From Pseudarthrobacter siccitolerans (GTDB lineage Bacteria; Actinomycetota; Actinomycetes; Actinomycetales; Micrococcaceae): a stretch of 64,000 nt of DNA. This document shows, one piece after another, positions 1 to 8,535 of this stretch. The notes beneath the pieces were generated by a model that was not told the origin of the DNA, ran no database searches, and worked only from the letters and a program-made list of their open reading frames with translations. The stretch lies in the NCBI RefSeq assembly GCF_001046895.1, contig NZ_CAQI01000048.1, forward strand, positions 62,001 through 126,000, in the 5' to 3' direction. Numbering within the stretch: the first letter of the stretch is position 1; each line of letters opens with the position of its first letter. Made by a program: the position numbers and the translations under genes.

Positions 1-45
1 CATAAGGCTGTTGAAGAGATCATTTCCATCAAGATCTTCAAGCAT
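1..45 (-). CDS. start of an unknown protein, cut by window edge (partner of the AAA ATPase)
   Basis: A reading frame opens with ATG at 45-43 inside the last codons of the ATPase gene (stop at 40-38) and runs off the window after 15 codons, reading MLEDLDGNDLFNSLM. The 8-base overlap with the preceding gene implies translational coupling. ATPases of this type (LSTGEQHE signature, LIDEPEIS, ATHSP) are often followed by a DUF4435/TOPRIM-like nuclease gene, as in PARIS-type systems, and the acidic opening would fit, but 15 residues cannot identify a family. This is inference from gene order only. Confidence 0.4.
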   Translation of the reverse strand, partial: MLEDLDGNDLFNSLM

Positions 46-1372
46 TTTCGCCCGGGCCTAGCTCTACAGTTCTTGACCACCATTTACCTATAATCTGTGG
101 AGAATGGGTGGCCACTATGAAAGAAAAACCTCGCAAGTCTGCAACGCGCGCTACATCCGCAAGGAAACTCTTCTGCCAAGTCACATGTAGAGAGATTTCG
201 GGCTCATCAATAAGAACTAAGGTACCAGGCTCTACTCGAAATAAAAGATTATACATGAGAACTAATTCATGTTGCTCACCGGTAGAAAGGCCACTGGCAG
301 GAATCGGATGTCCGGATGTCAGAGATCGGACCGTCAGACCATTACGTGCATCTATGACAATTTCCTTGCGAAGAAAACGAGCGTTCACAAGCTCCTCGAG
401 CAGACTGATTCGGAGCAAAAGGTCATCAAACGTAGATAGCTTTTGGGCGTTGTCTTGCAGATAGGTTGTTAAAACGGCGCGCTGCCAATCCTTGAGCTCT
501 TTTGCGGGTAGAGGGACATCCATTTCTGCCGATGTCAACCCAATATCTACCAAGCGACGGCGATGCAAGTCCTGCTGCTGATATTGTTCACGAATGTCCT
601 CTTCAGTCATCGCATCCTCAACTTGCTGGTCAATAATACGACGAGGAAAAGACCGATCTAGCCGTTGTGAGGCTAAAGAGTTGTCTGCCAGTGAACGTTC
701 GATCCGCTGCTGGAGATCTCCCGCGTAGGCTTCCACATTCCACTTGGGCGACGACTGACTATCAACTCTGGAACGGTTATTTGGTGGCGGAACGCTTGCT
801 AGTCGTTGAGTCTCAATCAGGTAAGTCTTATTTCTAGCCAAAAACGCTTTTAACGCATCAGGGGGGCTTGTTCGCACGGATCTGCGAGAAGAAGGAAAAT
901 GAGGGCTATACCGCTCGCGGAGCTCTGAATACTCTATTATCTCACCGTCGTGCGGATCACGCCAAAGAGTCGGTGAGCCTGGCACCGGTACATAAGGCGT
1001 ATTCCTTTGAATGCGTCGCCGGAGCGAAAGGTCCTCTTCGAGCGGAGCGATCCATTCGACCAACTCTTCCTGTTCCTCCGCAATGAGCTGATATGTCACC
1101 CTCTCCACTGGCTCATCGTCGGTTTCAGCCGCAATCGAAACTTTGCTGACCGTTAGCCTGTCTCCGTTATCGGCCAGCAGATCAAGTCGTGTAAACCATG
1201 CGAGTGCGAGGCCACCTAAGTCGAGGTTTATAGAGGCATTGATCAACTCCAGAAATTTTGTCTTGCCCACGCCGTTCAACCCGTAAGCGATGGCGAACTG
1301 CCAATCAGGTTCTAGAGCTATCGTGTGGTTAAATTCTCCGACGAGTCCCCGAACGGCGGCCGTTGTCAGCAT
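38..1372 (-). CDS. AAA (OLD/ABC-type) ATPase, putative defence protein
   Basis: A 444-residue P-loop ATPase. The Walker A motif GLNGVGKTK is at about residues 31-39. An ABC-like signature LSTGEQHE is near 365, Walker B LVLIDEPEIS near 385-394, and a switch histidine in ATHSP near 420. The middle is helical and charged, as in OLD/RecF-like ATPases of defence systems. The start ATG at 1372 is preceded by AAGGAG at good spacing, and the longer frame upstream lacks such a site. It lies downstream of an HNH protein on the same strand, and the next gene overlaps its stop. Base composition is lower in GC than most of the window, which suggests transfer. The ATPase family is confident. A role in phage defence is inferred from family habits and neighbours. 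Confidence 0.8.
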   Translation of the reverse strand: MLTTAAVRGLVGEFNHTIALEPDWQFAIAYGLNGVGKTKFLELINASINLDLGGLALAWFTRLDLLADNGDRLTVSKVSIAAETDDEPVERVTYQLIAEEQEELVEWIAPLEEDLSLRRRIQRNTPYVPVPGSPTLWRDPHDGEIIEYSELRERYSPHFPSSRRSVRTSPPDALKAFLARNKTYLIETQRLASVPPPNNRSRVDSQSSPKWNVEAYAGDLQQRIERSLADNSLASQRLDRSFPRRIIDQQVEDAMTEEDIREQYQQQDLHRRRLVDIGLTSAEMDVPLPAKELKDWQRAVLTTYLQDNAQKLSTFDDLLLRISLLEELVNARFLRKEIVIDARNGLTVRSLTSGHPIPASGLSTGEQHELVLMYNLLFRVEPGTLVLIDEPEISLHVTWQKSFLADVARVADLRGFSFIVATHSPQIIGKWWSRTVELGPGENA

Positions 1373-1742
1373 GTTTCTCCTTAATCTTCCTTGCAGCATC
1401 GTAGGTGATGGGTACAGAGTTGCTTGCCCGCACGGCCGATGAGCCGAACCAATAGAAAGGTAGGCTGGCTCACTAAAAGGCTGGCATATCGAAGCTTCCA
1501 AGGAACAGGTTCGCCGGTTATCGGCAGGACTGGCGGTAGCGCTATGCATTGCATGCTTCCCCCTCTGTCCGGTCCAGAACCAACGAACCAGGGCATCCGA
1601 TCAGTCATGACACTTCGGGTGTCAACAAGATCCACCTCTGATTTGTTATTTGCTGGAAAACAGAGCTAGTAGGCGAAGGCGCCGGCCGCCATCCAGCCAG
1701 CCGCACCTGCCTCCGAGATAAAGCGAAATGTCTCGGTGATCC
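1373..1742. other. intergenic stretch, no gene recognised
   Basis: 370 bases between the two minus-strand genes of the low-GC island. Short open frames here have no recognisable protein character. The part next to 1372 holds the ATPase ribosome site (AAGGAG on the minus strand). A weak hairpin lies just after the HNH gene stop. The ATPase may have its own promoter here, but I could not place one with confidence. Confidence 0.5.
1713..1736 (-). terminator. weak hairpin after the HNH gene
   Basis: Six-base inverted repeat CCGAGA/TCTCGG with a 12-base loop, a few bases after the stop of the HNH gene on the minus strand. There is no clear U tract. It could be a weak terminator or chance. Confidence 0.25.
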
Positions 1743-2840
1743 TCAGGCATGTACAGATAACTCGAAGTTCTCCCGTCCGTCCAGCATGTCTGTAATCGTC
1801 TTCCGTAGGTGCTTTGCCATTGGCCCCGGCTTACTGTGCACTACGACCTGATATCCCTCATCCACCAGTTGCTTGACGTACCGTGCGGTAACCCAGTTGT
1901 CACTGCTGTGATCATGCAAATGTCCATGAACGTGGACTTGGGTGCAGCCAACACAGTCCGATTTGAATATCTCCAACTCCACGTCCGTCATGTCGTGCAG
2001 ATTTATCGCACATGGGTCATCTGCGTAACCGAGCCTGGCAACTGAGCAAATCCACTGGCTGTGACCGCTGGAAGCCCGATAATTCAGGTTGACCCGCCCT
2101 TGCGTCTCCGTCTCGAGCATCTCGAGTGAATCGAACCCGCCTCTTCCTCGAGCTTCTGCCATGAGCTCTTCTAACCCATAGTACGTATTAGACTCGTAAT
2201 GAAGAGCAATATTGTTCGACTGGCTAAAGATCCGGAATGCTCGAGTGCCTTCATGCCTATGGGCGTTCAAAGCAACTTCGAAAACAACGTTCTCAGCTAC
2301 AGATCTATCGGCCTCGCCGAGAAGCTGTTTGATTCCTACATCACCAAAAAAGTCAGTGATCCAGGAAGAGAGCTGTGCCCTGGCCGTCTTCTCATCCTCG
2401 TCGGTAAGAAGCGCTCGTTCATGAGAAAATAGCGATGTGGTATCCATGGCTCCAACGCTCCCCTGCCGCAACCGCGTCAATTCTTCTGCTCGGCTCTTCC
2501 AACTCTTGAGCAGTTCGACGGAGTACCGGGAGTACTCGGAGTCAACTAAAGAGGCGTGTTTTTTGCAGAGCCAGATGCCATTATCGGCGTGCCTACGCTC
2601 AGCTGGAGTTAGCCGTGAATCGTAGCGGGGCCCCAAAGGAGAAGCCGCAGTTATGTGCGCGGCATCTCCAGTATGGGCAATGCCAGAAACGGCGTCATCT
2701 GAAGGCCCGATAGTCTGGGTGTCACAATCAGGATCTGAACATACATAACCGACTCTTGAAGCGAGCTTTCGTTTTGTTGCCATCGTAAAATCGTCTCGCC
2801 CGTTCGCGGTACGTGCTGCAGTTGAACTCATGCCGGTCAT
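1743..2840 (-). CDS. HNH-endonuclease protein with possible GHKL/STAS-like C-terminal part
   Basis: A 365-residue protein. Residues about 25-110 form an HNH-type zinc nuclease: CSDPDC (Cys34, Cys39), GDAAHITAASPLGPRYD with His62, then DNGIWLCKKHASLVD with Asn87 and His95. This arrangement is common in restriction and anti-phage nucleases. Residues about 175-275 contain FEVALNAHRHE followed by GRGGFDSLEML, which resembles a GHKL (histidine-kinase-like) N box and glycine loop but lacks a clean DxG motif. Residues 285-365 have a beta-alpha pattern that could be STAS-like. The HNH call is firm; the C-terminal folds are inferred by eye. The start is uncertain: ATGs at 2840, 2831 and 2783 are all weakly served by ribosome sites. 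It is followed on the same strand by the AAA ATPase and shares its low GC. Confidence 0.7.
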   Translation of the reverse strand: MTGMSSTAARTANGRDDFTMATKRKLASRVGYVCSDPDCDTQTIGPSDDAVSGIAHTGDAAHITAASPLGPRYDSRLTPAERRHADNGIWLCKKHASLVDSEYSRYSVELLKSWKSRAEELTRLRQGSVGAMDTTSLFSHERALLTDEDEKTARAQLSSWITDFFGDVGIKQLLGEADRSVAENVVFEVALNAHRHEGTRAFRIFSQSNNIALHYESNTYYGLEELMAEARGRGGFDSLEMLETETQGRVNLNYRASSGHSQWICSVARLGYADDPCAINLHDMTDVELEIFKSDCVGCTQVHVHGHLHDHSSDNWVTARYVKQLVDEGYQVVVHSKPGPMAKHLRKTITDMLDGRENFELSVHA

Positions 2841-3039
2841 TCAACCAGAAGCCACAGGGAGTGGCATCAATCTTAGATAGCCGGGGACGCATCATTATGA
2901 AATCGAGACGCCGAGGAGGAGCGGCGAGACCCCGGCAACGCGTTACAAGGGACGGGCCGGCCATACGAGGCACGCCCCAGATCAAACGGACGTGCGCTTC
3001 GCGGACAGGAACCTCCCGCAATTGCAACAAGCGCGTGCT

Positions 3040-4260
3040 TCAGTCGATGAGCACCGGCTGCTTGTCACCGTTTGAAGATTCAGCAGGCGGCCGAGCGTCC
3101 CGTTTACGGCGATTCATCCAGCACCCCACCGCCAGAACCGCCACGAGCGCGAATGTGCTCAGGAGTTGGGGTCGGGAATCCTCGCCGATGAAGCCCACCG
3201 TGAAGATTGCTGCGAGGATGACCAGACCAAGGGAAGTGAGCCACGGGAAGCCGGGCATCCGCAGGGGCAGTTCCGTTTCCTCTCGGTCGGAGCGCAGCCG
3301 CAGCGCGAGCTGAGCGAGGAGCGCTGACGTCCATACCAGCAGGCAGGTGGAGCCCACGAGATTGAGCAGGACGGGAAGGACCATCTCAGGGAAAGCCAGC
3401 TCCAGCACCACCGTAACAACGCCGAACGCGACGCTGGCCAGGACTGCAACCACCGGAACCCGCGCCTTGGAGACCGCAGCAAGCAGCCGCGGTGCTTCAC
3501 CGCGCTCCGCGAGAGAGAAAGCCATTCGCGAGGCCCCGTAAAGGTTGGCGTTCAGGGCGGAGAGCAGTGCTGCGACGGCAACCAGGGTGATGGCGGTGGC
3601 GGCGCCAGGCATGCCAGCGGCGTCCAGCACGGCAGCGAACGGGCTCTTCAGCCCGGCCGAACCGACGGGAACCACGGCTGCGATCACGAAGATGGCACCG
3701 ATGTAGAACACCAGGATGCGCCACAGCACGGTCCGGACGGCCTTCTTCACGCTGCGGGCCGGCTCCGCGGTCTCACCTGCGGCCACGGACACGATTTCCG
3801 TGCCGCCGAACGCGAACGCCACCACAAAGAGTGCCGTGGCAATCCCGGCAAAACCGCTCGGCGCGAAGCCGTCTCCCGTGAAGTTGGCCAGGCCCGGCGA
3901 TTGCGCGCCCGGCAGCCAGCCAAACAGCAGGGCAGCGCCTACCAGGAGGAACCCGACGATCGCCGCCACCTTGAGCAGGGCGAACCAGAACTCGAACTCG
4001 CCGAAGTTCTTCACGCTCGTGAGGTTCACGGCAGTGAGCACCACGATGAACACAAAGGCCATCAGTCACACCGGCAGCGCCGGGAAGATCGTCGTGAGCA
4101 GGCCAGCCGCCCCAAGCGCTTCCGCGGCAATGACCACCACGAGCTGCAGCCACCAGAGCCAGCCCACCGTGGCACCGGCCACCGGCCCGTAAGCCTTGGC
4201 GGCGTAGACGGAGAAGACCCCACTACCCGGATTGGCGGCAGCCATCCCGCCGAGAGCGCC
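3040..4260 (-). pseudogene. decayed APC amino acid permease (truncated, in-frame stop)
   Basis: This stretch aligns without gaps, at a constant offset of 13,820 bases, to the intact permease at 16,860-18,272, including a run of 131 identical bases (3,878-4,008). The first 64 or so codons are missing: similarity stops at about 4,258, immediately before the stop codon of the neighbouring amidohydrolase. In addition a tryptophan codon of the intact copy is a TGA stop here (4,068-4,066). The longest remaining frame starts at an internal ATG (4,062) and encodes 340 residues with roughly nine membrane helices, but without the substrate-binding first helices. A working transporter is unlikely. It sits at the end of the amidohydrolase/permease gene run. 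Confidence 0.88.
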
Positions 4261-4263
4261 ACC

Positions 4264-5043
4264 CTACAACCGCCGCTGCCGGAACATCGGGAACGAGTCC
4301 CGAACCCGGTCCACGGTCTCCAGCGAAATTTCCACCGCCCGTACCGCGGGCTCCAGGCCGAGGTCGGCTTCCGCAACGCCCATCGGATCCACCAGCACGC
4401 TCCGCCCCACCGACACCGGCGGCGCCTGGCACACCCCCGCCACATACACGCTGTTCTCGATCGCCCGGGCCGCGTTCAGCGCCAGCCACTGCTCCGTCTT
4501 ATGCTCGCCCGGCACCCAGGACGAGCAGACCAGCAGGACCTGCGCGCCGGCGTCGGCCAGCGACCTGGCCAGCTCCGGGAACCGCAGGTCGTAACAGGTC
4601 ATCAGCCCGAACCGCACTCCCCCGTGTTCGAACACCACCGGGGCAGTGGACGGGCCCGGCTTGATGAACGTTGATTCCCCGAAGCCCTGCGCGTCGAAAA
4701 GGTGGATCTTACGGTAGAAAGCCAGCCGGCCGCCGTCGGGCCCGAACGCCACCAGCGTGTTGTACGCCCTGCCCGGCTCCTCCGACGTTTCCACCACCCC
4801 TGCCACCAGCGCGATTCGGTGGCGGCGAGCAATGCCGGCAAGCTCCTGGCAGACGGGCCCGTCCAGCGGCTGCGCCACCCGAGGGAAGGTCGCGTCCACC
4901 TTCTTTTTCTCGTAGGTGGCGTACTCCGGGAAGGCGGCCAGCGCGGCGCCGTCGCGCGCTGCCTCGGCGGCGAACCGGTCCATCGCGGCGAGGTTGGCAC
5001 GTATGTCGGCGCCCGACTCCAGCTGCCCCAACGCAATCCTCAC
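4264..5043 (-). CDS. nitrilase-superfamily carbon-nitrogen hydrolase
   Basis: A 259-residue amidohydrolase with the full catalytic triad of the nitrilase superfamily: Glu40 in AAFPEYA, Lys112 in YRKIHLFD and Cys150 in LMTCYDLRFPEL. Length matches the short amidase branches (omega-amidase or deaminated-glutathione-amidase types). The substrate is not deducible. I prefer the GTG start at 5,043 because AAGGA lies seven bases before it and family proteins begin MRIALGQ; an ATG at 5,058 in the same frame has a poor site. It follows a permease and a second amidohydrolase on the same strand, so it probably processes an imported amide, amine or carbamoyl compound. The permease remnant follows directly after its stop. 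Confidence 0.85.
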   Translation of the reverse strand: MRIALGQLESGADIRANLAAMDRFAAEAARDGAALAAFPEYATYEKKKVDATFPRVAQPLDGPVCQELAGIARRHRIALVAGVVETSEEPGRAYNTLVAFGPDGGRLAFYRKIHLFDAQGFGESTFIKPGPSTAPVVFEHGGVRFGLMTCYDLRFPELARSLADAGAQVLLVCSSWVPGEHKTEQWLALNAARAIENSVYVAGVCQAPPVSVGRSVLVDPMGVAEADLGLEPAVRAVEISLETVDRVRDSFPMFRQRRL

Positions 5044-5090
5044 AAGAGTTCCTTCCATCGGCCCACCGGCCGCACTACAAACTGACAGGC

Positions 5091-6440
5091 TCAGGCAGCC
5101 GCCTCGACCGTCGCCTTCTCCGTGGCCGTCATCTCCGGCGGCGCGGCCTTGAACCCGCGCGTGATCAGGGCCAGGACCAGCACGCCCAGCACCAGCCAGG
5201 ACACCCCCAGCGTAATGGCGTTGCTGTCCAGCCGGGAGAGCAGGTAGGCGCAGATGATCGCGCCGATCACCGGGACCACCACGTAGGACACCGGGTTCAG
5301 CTGCTGCCCGGCACGGCGCTGGCGCACATAGTGGAACACCACCGAGGCGTTCACCAGCGTGAAGGCGGTGAAGGCACCGAAGTTGATGAACGACGTCGAC
5401 GTGGCCACGTCCAGGAAGATCGCGATCAGGCCCACGATGCCCGTGATCACCAGGTTCGCCACGGGGGTGTGGAACTTCTCGCTGAGCTTGCCGAAGACGG
5501 CCTTGGGCAGGACGGAGTCGCGCCCCATCGCGTACAGCAGGCGGGAGGCGCTGGCCTGGGCGGCGAGGCCGGAGGCGAACTGCGCCACCACCAGCCCGGC
5601 CAGGAACACAGCGCCGAACAGCTGCCCGCCGATCTGCAGGGCGATCGAGCTGGCCGCGGAAGCCGAGTCCTCGAACACACCGCCGGGGTGGACCAGCTGG
5701 GTCACGTAGGACACCGCCACGAAGATGCCGCCGCCGATCAGGGCCACCAGCATGATGGCGCGCGGCACGGTCCGGCGCGGGTTGATGGTTTCCTCGGTGA
5801 GGGTGGTGACGGCGTCGAACCCCAGGAACGAGTATGCGGCGATGGCCGCGCCCGCGGAGATGGTGGTGAAGCTGGCGGTGTCGTTGAAGAACGGCTGGCC
5901 GCTGGCCAGTCCCCCGGCGCCGTTGGCGGACACTACGTTGCCGATGGCCAGCGCCACGAAGAACACGAGGACCAGCAGCTGGAACGCCATCAGCACGTAG
6001 TTGGCCTTGTCCGCCACCTTGATACCCAGGATGTTCAGCAGCGTGGTGATCACGATGAAGCCCACGATCCAGACGCCGATGGGGAGGCCAGGGAACTGGG
6101 CGGTCAAGTAGGAGCCGCCGATGAGCCAGATGACCATGGGCAGGAAGAGGTAGTCCAGCAGCACGGCCCAGCCCACCAGGAACCCGACGCGGGGGTCGAT
6201 GGAGCGGCGGACGTAGGTGTAGGCGGAGCCGGCCACGGGGTGGGCGACGGCCATGCGGCCGTAGCTGTGCGCGGTGAACAGCATGGCCACGAGCGCCACG
6301 AGATAAGCGGCGGGCGCGGCGCCGCCGGTGGTTTCGGCGATGATGCCGAAGATCCCCAGGACGATGATCGGGGTCAGGTACGCCAGCCCGAACAGGACCA
6401 GCGAGGGCAGCTTCAGCGTGCGGGTGAGGGTGGTTGTCAC
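5091..6440 (-). CDS. APC-superfamily amino acid/polyamine permease
   Basis: A 449-residue integral membrane protein with about twelve hydrophobic helices. The first helix, with GLAYLTPIIVLG, is typical of APC transporters and resembles the putrescine-importer (PuuP-like) group, as does the VAGSAYTYVRR stretch after helix 2. It would carry an amino acid or polyamine across the cytoplasmic membrane, probably with a proton. Its start lies only about nine bases after the stop of the amidohydrolase at 6,450-7,328, so the two are co-transcribed under the divergent GntR regulator. Substrate is inferred only: an amine or amide that the two flanking hydrolases then cleave. Confidence 0.85.
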   Translation of the reverse strand: MTTTLTRTLKLPSLVLFGLAYLTPIIVLGIFGIIAETTGGAAPAAYLVALVAMLFTAHSYGRMAVAHPVAGSAYTYVRRSIDPRVGFLVGWAVLLDYLFLPMVIWLIGGSYLTAQFPGLPIGVWIVGFIVITTLLNILGIKVADKANYVLMAFQLLVLVFFVALAIGNVVSANGAGGLASGQPFFNDTASFTTISAGAAIAAYSFLGFDAVTTLTEETINPRRTVPRAIMLVALIGGGIFVAVSYVTQLVHPGGVFEDSASAASSIALQIGGQLFGAVFLAGLVVAQFASGLAAQASASRLLYAMGRDSVLPKAVFGKLSEKFHTPVANLVITGIVGLIAIFLDVATSTSFINFGAFTAFTLVNASVVFHYVRQRRAGQQLNPVSYVVVPVIGAIICAYLLSRLDSNAITLGVSWLVLGVLVLALITRGFKAAPPEMTATEKATVEAAA

Positions 6441-6449
6441 GGTGTTTCC

Positions 6450-7328
6450 TTAGGGCTTGTAGGACGGCGGTGTCCAGGTGGCCGGGTTGATCCGGCCTTG
6501 GTAGACGGAAAGTTCGACGGCGGGCTCCCCCTCGCGGAACTGCGACCAGGGGCGGTTGAGGTTCTCCGTGCCGTGTGTGCGGACGCGGTCGACGGCGGCC
6601 AGGTCCAGTTCCGCGGTGAGCAGCTGCGGCTGGTCGTCCGTTGCTTCTGTGAGGGTGTTGCCCTCCGGGTCCACGATGATGCTCCTGCCCTGGCCGGTGG
6701 GGCCGGCGCAGTTGACGCTGACCATAAAGACCTGGTTCACGATGGCGTTGGCCTTGGCCAGGATCAGTTCCTGTTTGCGGTCCGGGGTGGTGGTTTTGAC
6801 GACGTTGAGGATCACCTCGGCGCCCATCCAGGCGAGCTGGCGGGAGACTTCGGGGTACCAGGCGTCGTAGCAGATGTTCAGGCCCACCCTGCCGATGGCT
6901 GGCAGGTCCACGGTGGTGAACCGGTCACCGGGGTCGTAGGGCTCGAACGGGCGCCACGGGAAGATCTTCCGGTAATAGCCGACCAGCTCCCCTTCCGGGG
7001 ACAGGACCAGCTGGGTGTTGAACAGCTGACCTTCCGGTCCGCGTTCGCAGACGCTGCCGGGGACCAGCCAGATGTTCAGGTCTTTGGCGAGCTGTTTGAG
7101 TTCTTTGACCCGTGGGCCGTCCAGCGGTTCGGCGCTTGCCTGCAGGATCTCGGTTCTTTGTAGGTCCGGGTTTTCGTCGCCGAAGAGGTGCAGCTCGGGG
7201 AAGACCACCAGCTTGCTGTGCGGCTGGGCGTCGAGGGCTTCTTTGACCTCGTCGGCGAAGGCCGAGACTGGTTCGCCGATGAGCCGCGGCCGTGCTTGGG
7301 CGGCGATGAGGGGAAGGATGCGTTGCAT
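6450..7328 (-). CDS. nitrilase-superfamily carbon-nitrogen hydrolase
   Basis: A 292-residue amidohydrolase with Glu45 (VVFPELHLFG), Lys121 (YYRKIFPWRPFEP) and Cys153 (NICYDAWYPE) as the expected triad. The KIFPWRPFEPYDPGD stretch and the extended C-terminus set it apart from the shorter enzyme at 4,264, so the two probably act on different substrates or steps. It is the first gene of the minus-strand run hydrolase-permease-hydrolase and is divergent from the GntR regulator, with the operator-like palindrome 36 bases upstream of its start codon. The reaction is hydrolysis of a non-peptide C-N bond; the substrate is unknown. Confidence 0.87.
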   Translation of the reverse strand: MQRILPLIAAQARPRLIGEPVSAFADEVKEALDAQPHSKLVVFPELHLFGDENPDLQRTEILQASAEPLDGPRVKELKQLAKDLNIWLVPGSVCERGPEGQLFNTQLVLSPEGELVGYYRKIFPWRPFEPYDPGDRFTTVDLPAIGRVGLNICYDAWYPEVSRQLAWMGAEVILNVVKTTTPDRKQELILAKANAIVNQVFMVSVNCAGPTGQGRSIIVDPEGNTLTEATDDQPQLLTAELDLAAVDRVRTHGTENLNRPWSQFREGEPAVELSVYQGRINPATWTPPSYKP

Positions 7329-7364
7329 GGTTTTTCTCCACGGTGGGGGTGTGATCCGGGTTAT

Positions 7365-7385
7365 ATTAGATCAGAATGATCCAAT
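7365..7385. promoter_or_regulatory. operator-like palindrome for the GntR regulator
   Basis: Inverted repeat ATTAGATC-agaat-GATCCAAT, seven of eight positions paired, in the 74-base space between the divergent amidohydrolase operon and the GntR gene. Size and AT-rich character fit a GntR dimer site that would control both directions. Confidence 0.6.
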
Positions 7386-7402
7386 AAAGGGAAGGGGCTG
7401 GT

Positions 7403-8191
7403 GTGGGCCGTAAAGTAGCGGATATGAGCCGTCAGCTGGAGGACACCGCCGAGCCCGCGCGCCTTGGTGCCGGCAGGATGTCCGGCATGGAGCGCCGCAG
7501 CGCCATGGACGCGGTGCGGATGCGGATCGGGATGGCGATTTCTTTAGGCCTCCTGAAACCGGGCGAGCGGCTGCCGGACCAAGAGGACGTCGCGCTGGGA
7601 CTTTCGGTTAGCCCCATCACCGCCCGCCGTGCTTTGGCGAGCTTGGCGGAGCAGGGTGTTGTGGTGCGCCGGCGCGGCCGGGCCGGCGGAACGTTTGTGG
7701 CGGATTCACCGCCTACGGATGTTTTGGCAGGGCTTTCCGCGTCCCCTGCTGAGTCCCAGGCCGTGAACCGGCTAGTGGACCGGCGGCTGCTGTTCGAGTG
7801 CGCCGTTACGCATTATGCGGCGGTCAATGCCACGCCTGAGCAGCTGGATGAGCTGGAGCGGCTGACGCGTGAAATGGCGGAGTCGAACGACTGGTCCTAT
7901 TACCACCGGATGGACGAGCAGTTCCATCAACTGGTGGGCACGGCGTCATGCCTGGACTCCGCCGTCGAGGTTTACCACGAGACCCTCGCCGAGCTCTACG
8001 ACTACTTCATCCCCTACCCAATCGAGAAGCTGCACAAGTCCAACCAGGACCACATCGCCCTGGTGGCAGCCCTGCGGGCAGGGGATGTCCAGAACGCCGT
8101 CGAGGTGGCCCGGAGGCACGTGGACATCCTGCACCGGACGATGTTCATGGGGCTGGCGCAGGACGCACCCTCAGCGGCCATGCCGGACTGA
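7403..8191 (+). CDS. GntR-family (FadR/FCD) transcriptional regulator
   Basis: A 262-residue regulator. The N-terminal winged helix (about residues 35-100) includes GLLKPGERLPDQEDVALGL and the recognition region SPITARRALASLAEQGVV. The C-terminal FCD domain (about 115-245) has the conserved metal/ligand elements around DEQFHQ, NQDHIALVAAL and ARRHVDIL. FCD regulators bind small carboxylates or amines and repress nearby catabolic genes. It is divergent from the amidohydrolase/permease operon with a palindrome between them, so local control is likely. The GTG start is supported by a purine-rich GGGAAGGGG upstream; an internal ATG at 7,424 is less well placed. Confidence 0.87.
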   Translation: MGRKVADMSRQLEDTAEPARLGAGRMSGMERRSAMDAVRMRIGMAISLGLLKPGERLPDQEDVALGLSVSPITARRALASLAEQGVVVRRRGRAGGTFVADSPPTDVLAGLSASPAESQAVNRLVDRRLLFECAVTHYAAVNATPEQLDELERLTREMAESNDWSYYHRMDEQFHQLVGTASCLDSAVEVYHETLAELYDYFIPYPIEKLHKSNQDHIALVAALRAGDVQNAVEVARRHVDILHRTMFMGLAQDAPSAAMPD

Positions 8192-8535
8192 CGGCACTCT
8201 GACTACCATCACCTTTCGGCAAAATAGGCAACGCGAATTTCAGCAGAAGCTCGAGTGAGCCCAGAAAACATCAACAAAGAATCAAGATTAGCGATTGCTA
8301 ATCAGGATTCGCGCAGTTTTCTCCCAGTAACCAAAATGCCGATGTTTTCTCGGATGTAATGAAATGACTTTGACGCTATTGGGGGAAGCGAAGATGCTAT
8401 GTCTGTCGGCTGGATTGGTGTACCGTTCTGCGGTCGGCGCTCCACGCTGGATTTCCTCTATGTGCGTCCATCACTGCACCCACCCCGCACGCTTCGTAAT
8501 CGCACGTCGGTCAGGTGTCCTATGGAAGGACTCTC
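8192..8535. other. intergenic stretch with no recognised gene
   Basis: 344 bases, relatively AT-rich, between the GntR gene and the TM2 protein. No credible coding frame was seen. It contains the inverted repeat at 8,286-8,303 and ends with the AAGGA ribosome site of the next gene. Confidence 0.6.
8286..8303. promoter_or_regulatory. perfect inverted repeat GATTAGC-gatt-GCTAATC
   Basis: Seven-base arms around a four-base spacer, in an AT-rich gap. It could be a regulator site for the downstream surface-protein gene or a short hairpin; no U tract follows. Function unknown. Confidence 0.35.

Noticed and set aside
1381..1635. 84-codon minus-strand frame in the gap between the HNH and ATPase genes
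   Set aside because: Its predicted protein shows no family-like features and its codon pattern is unlike the flanking genes.
4671..7163. 830-codon plus-strand frame opposite the amidohydrolase operon
   Set aside because: It is the mirror frame of three confident minus-strand genes; the Gly/His/Gln/Asp-rich translation is typical of antisense reading in high-GC DNA.
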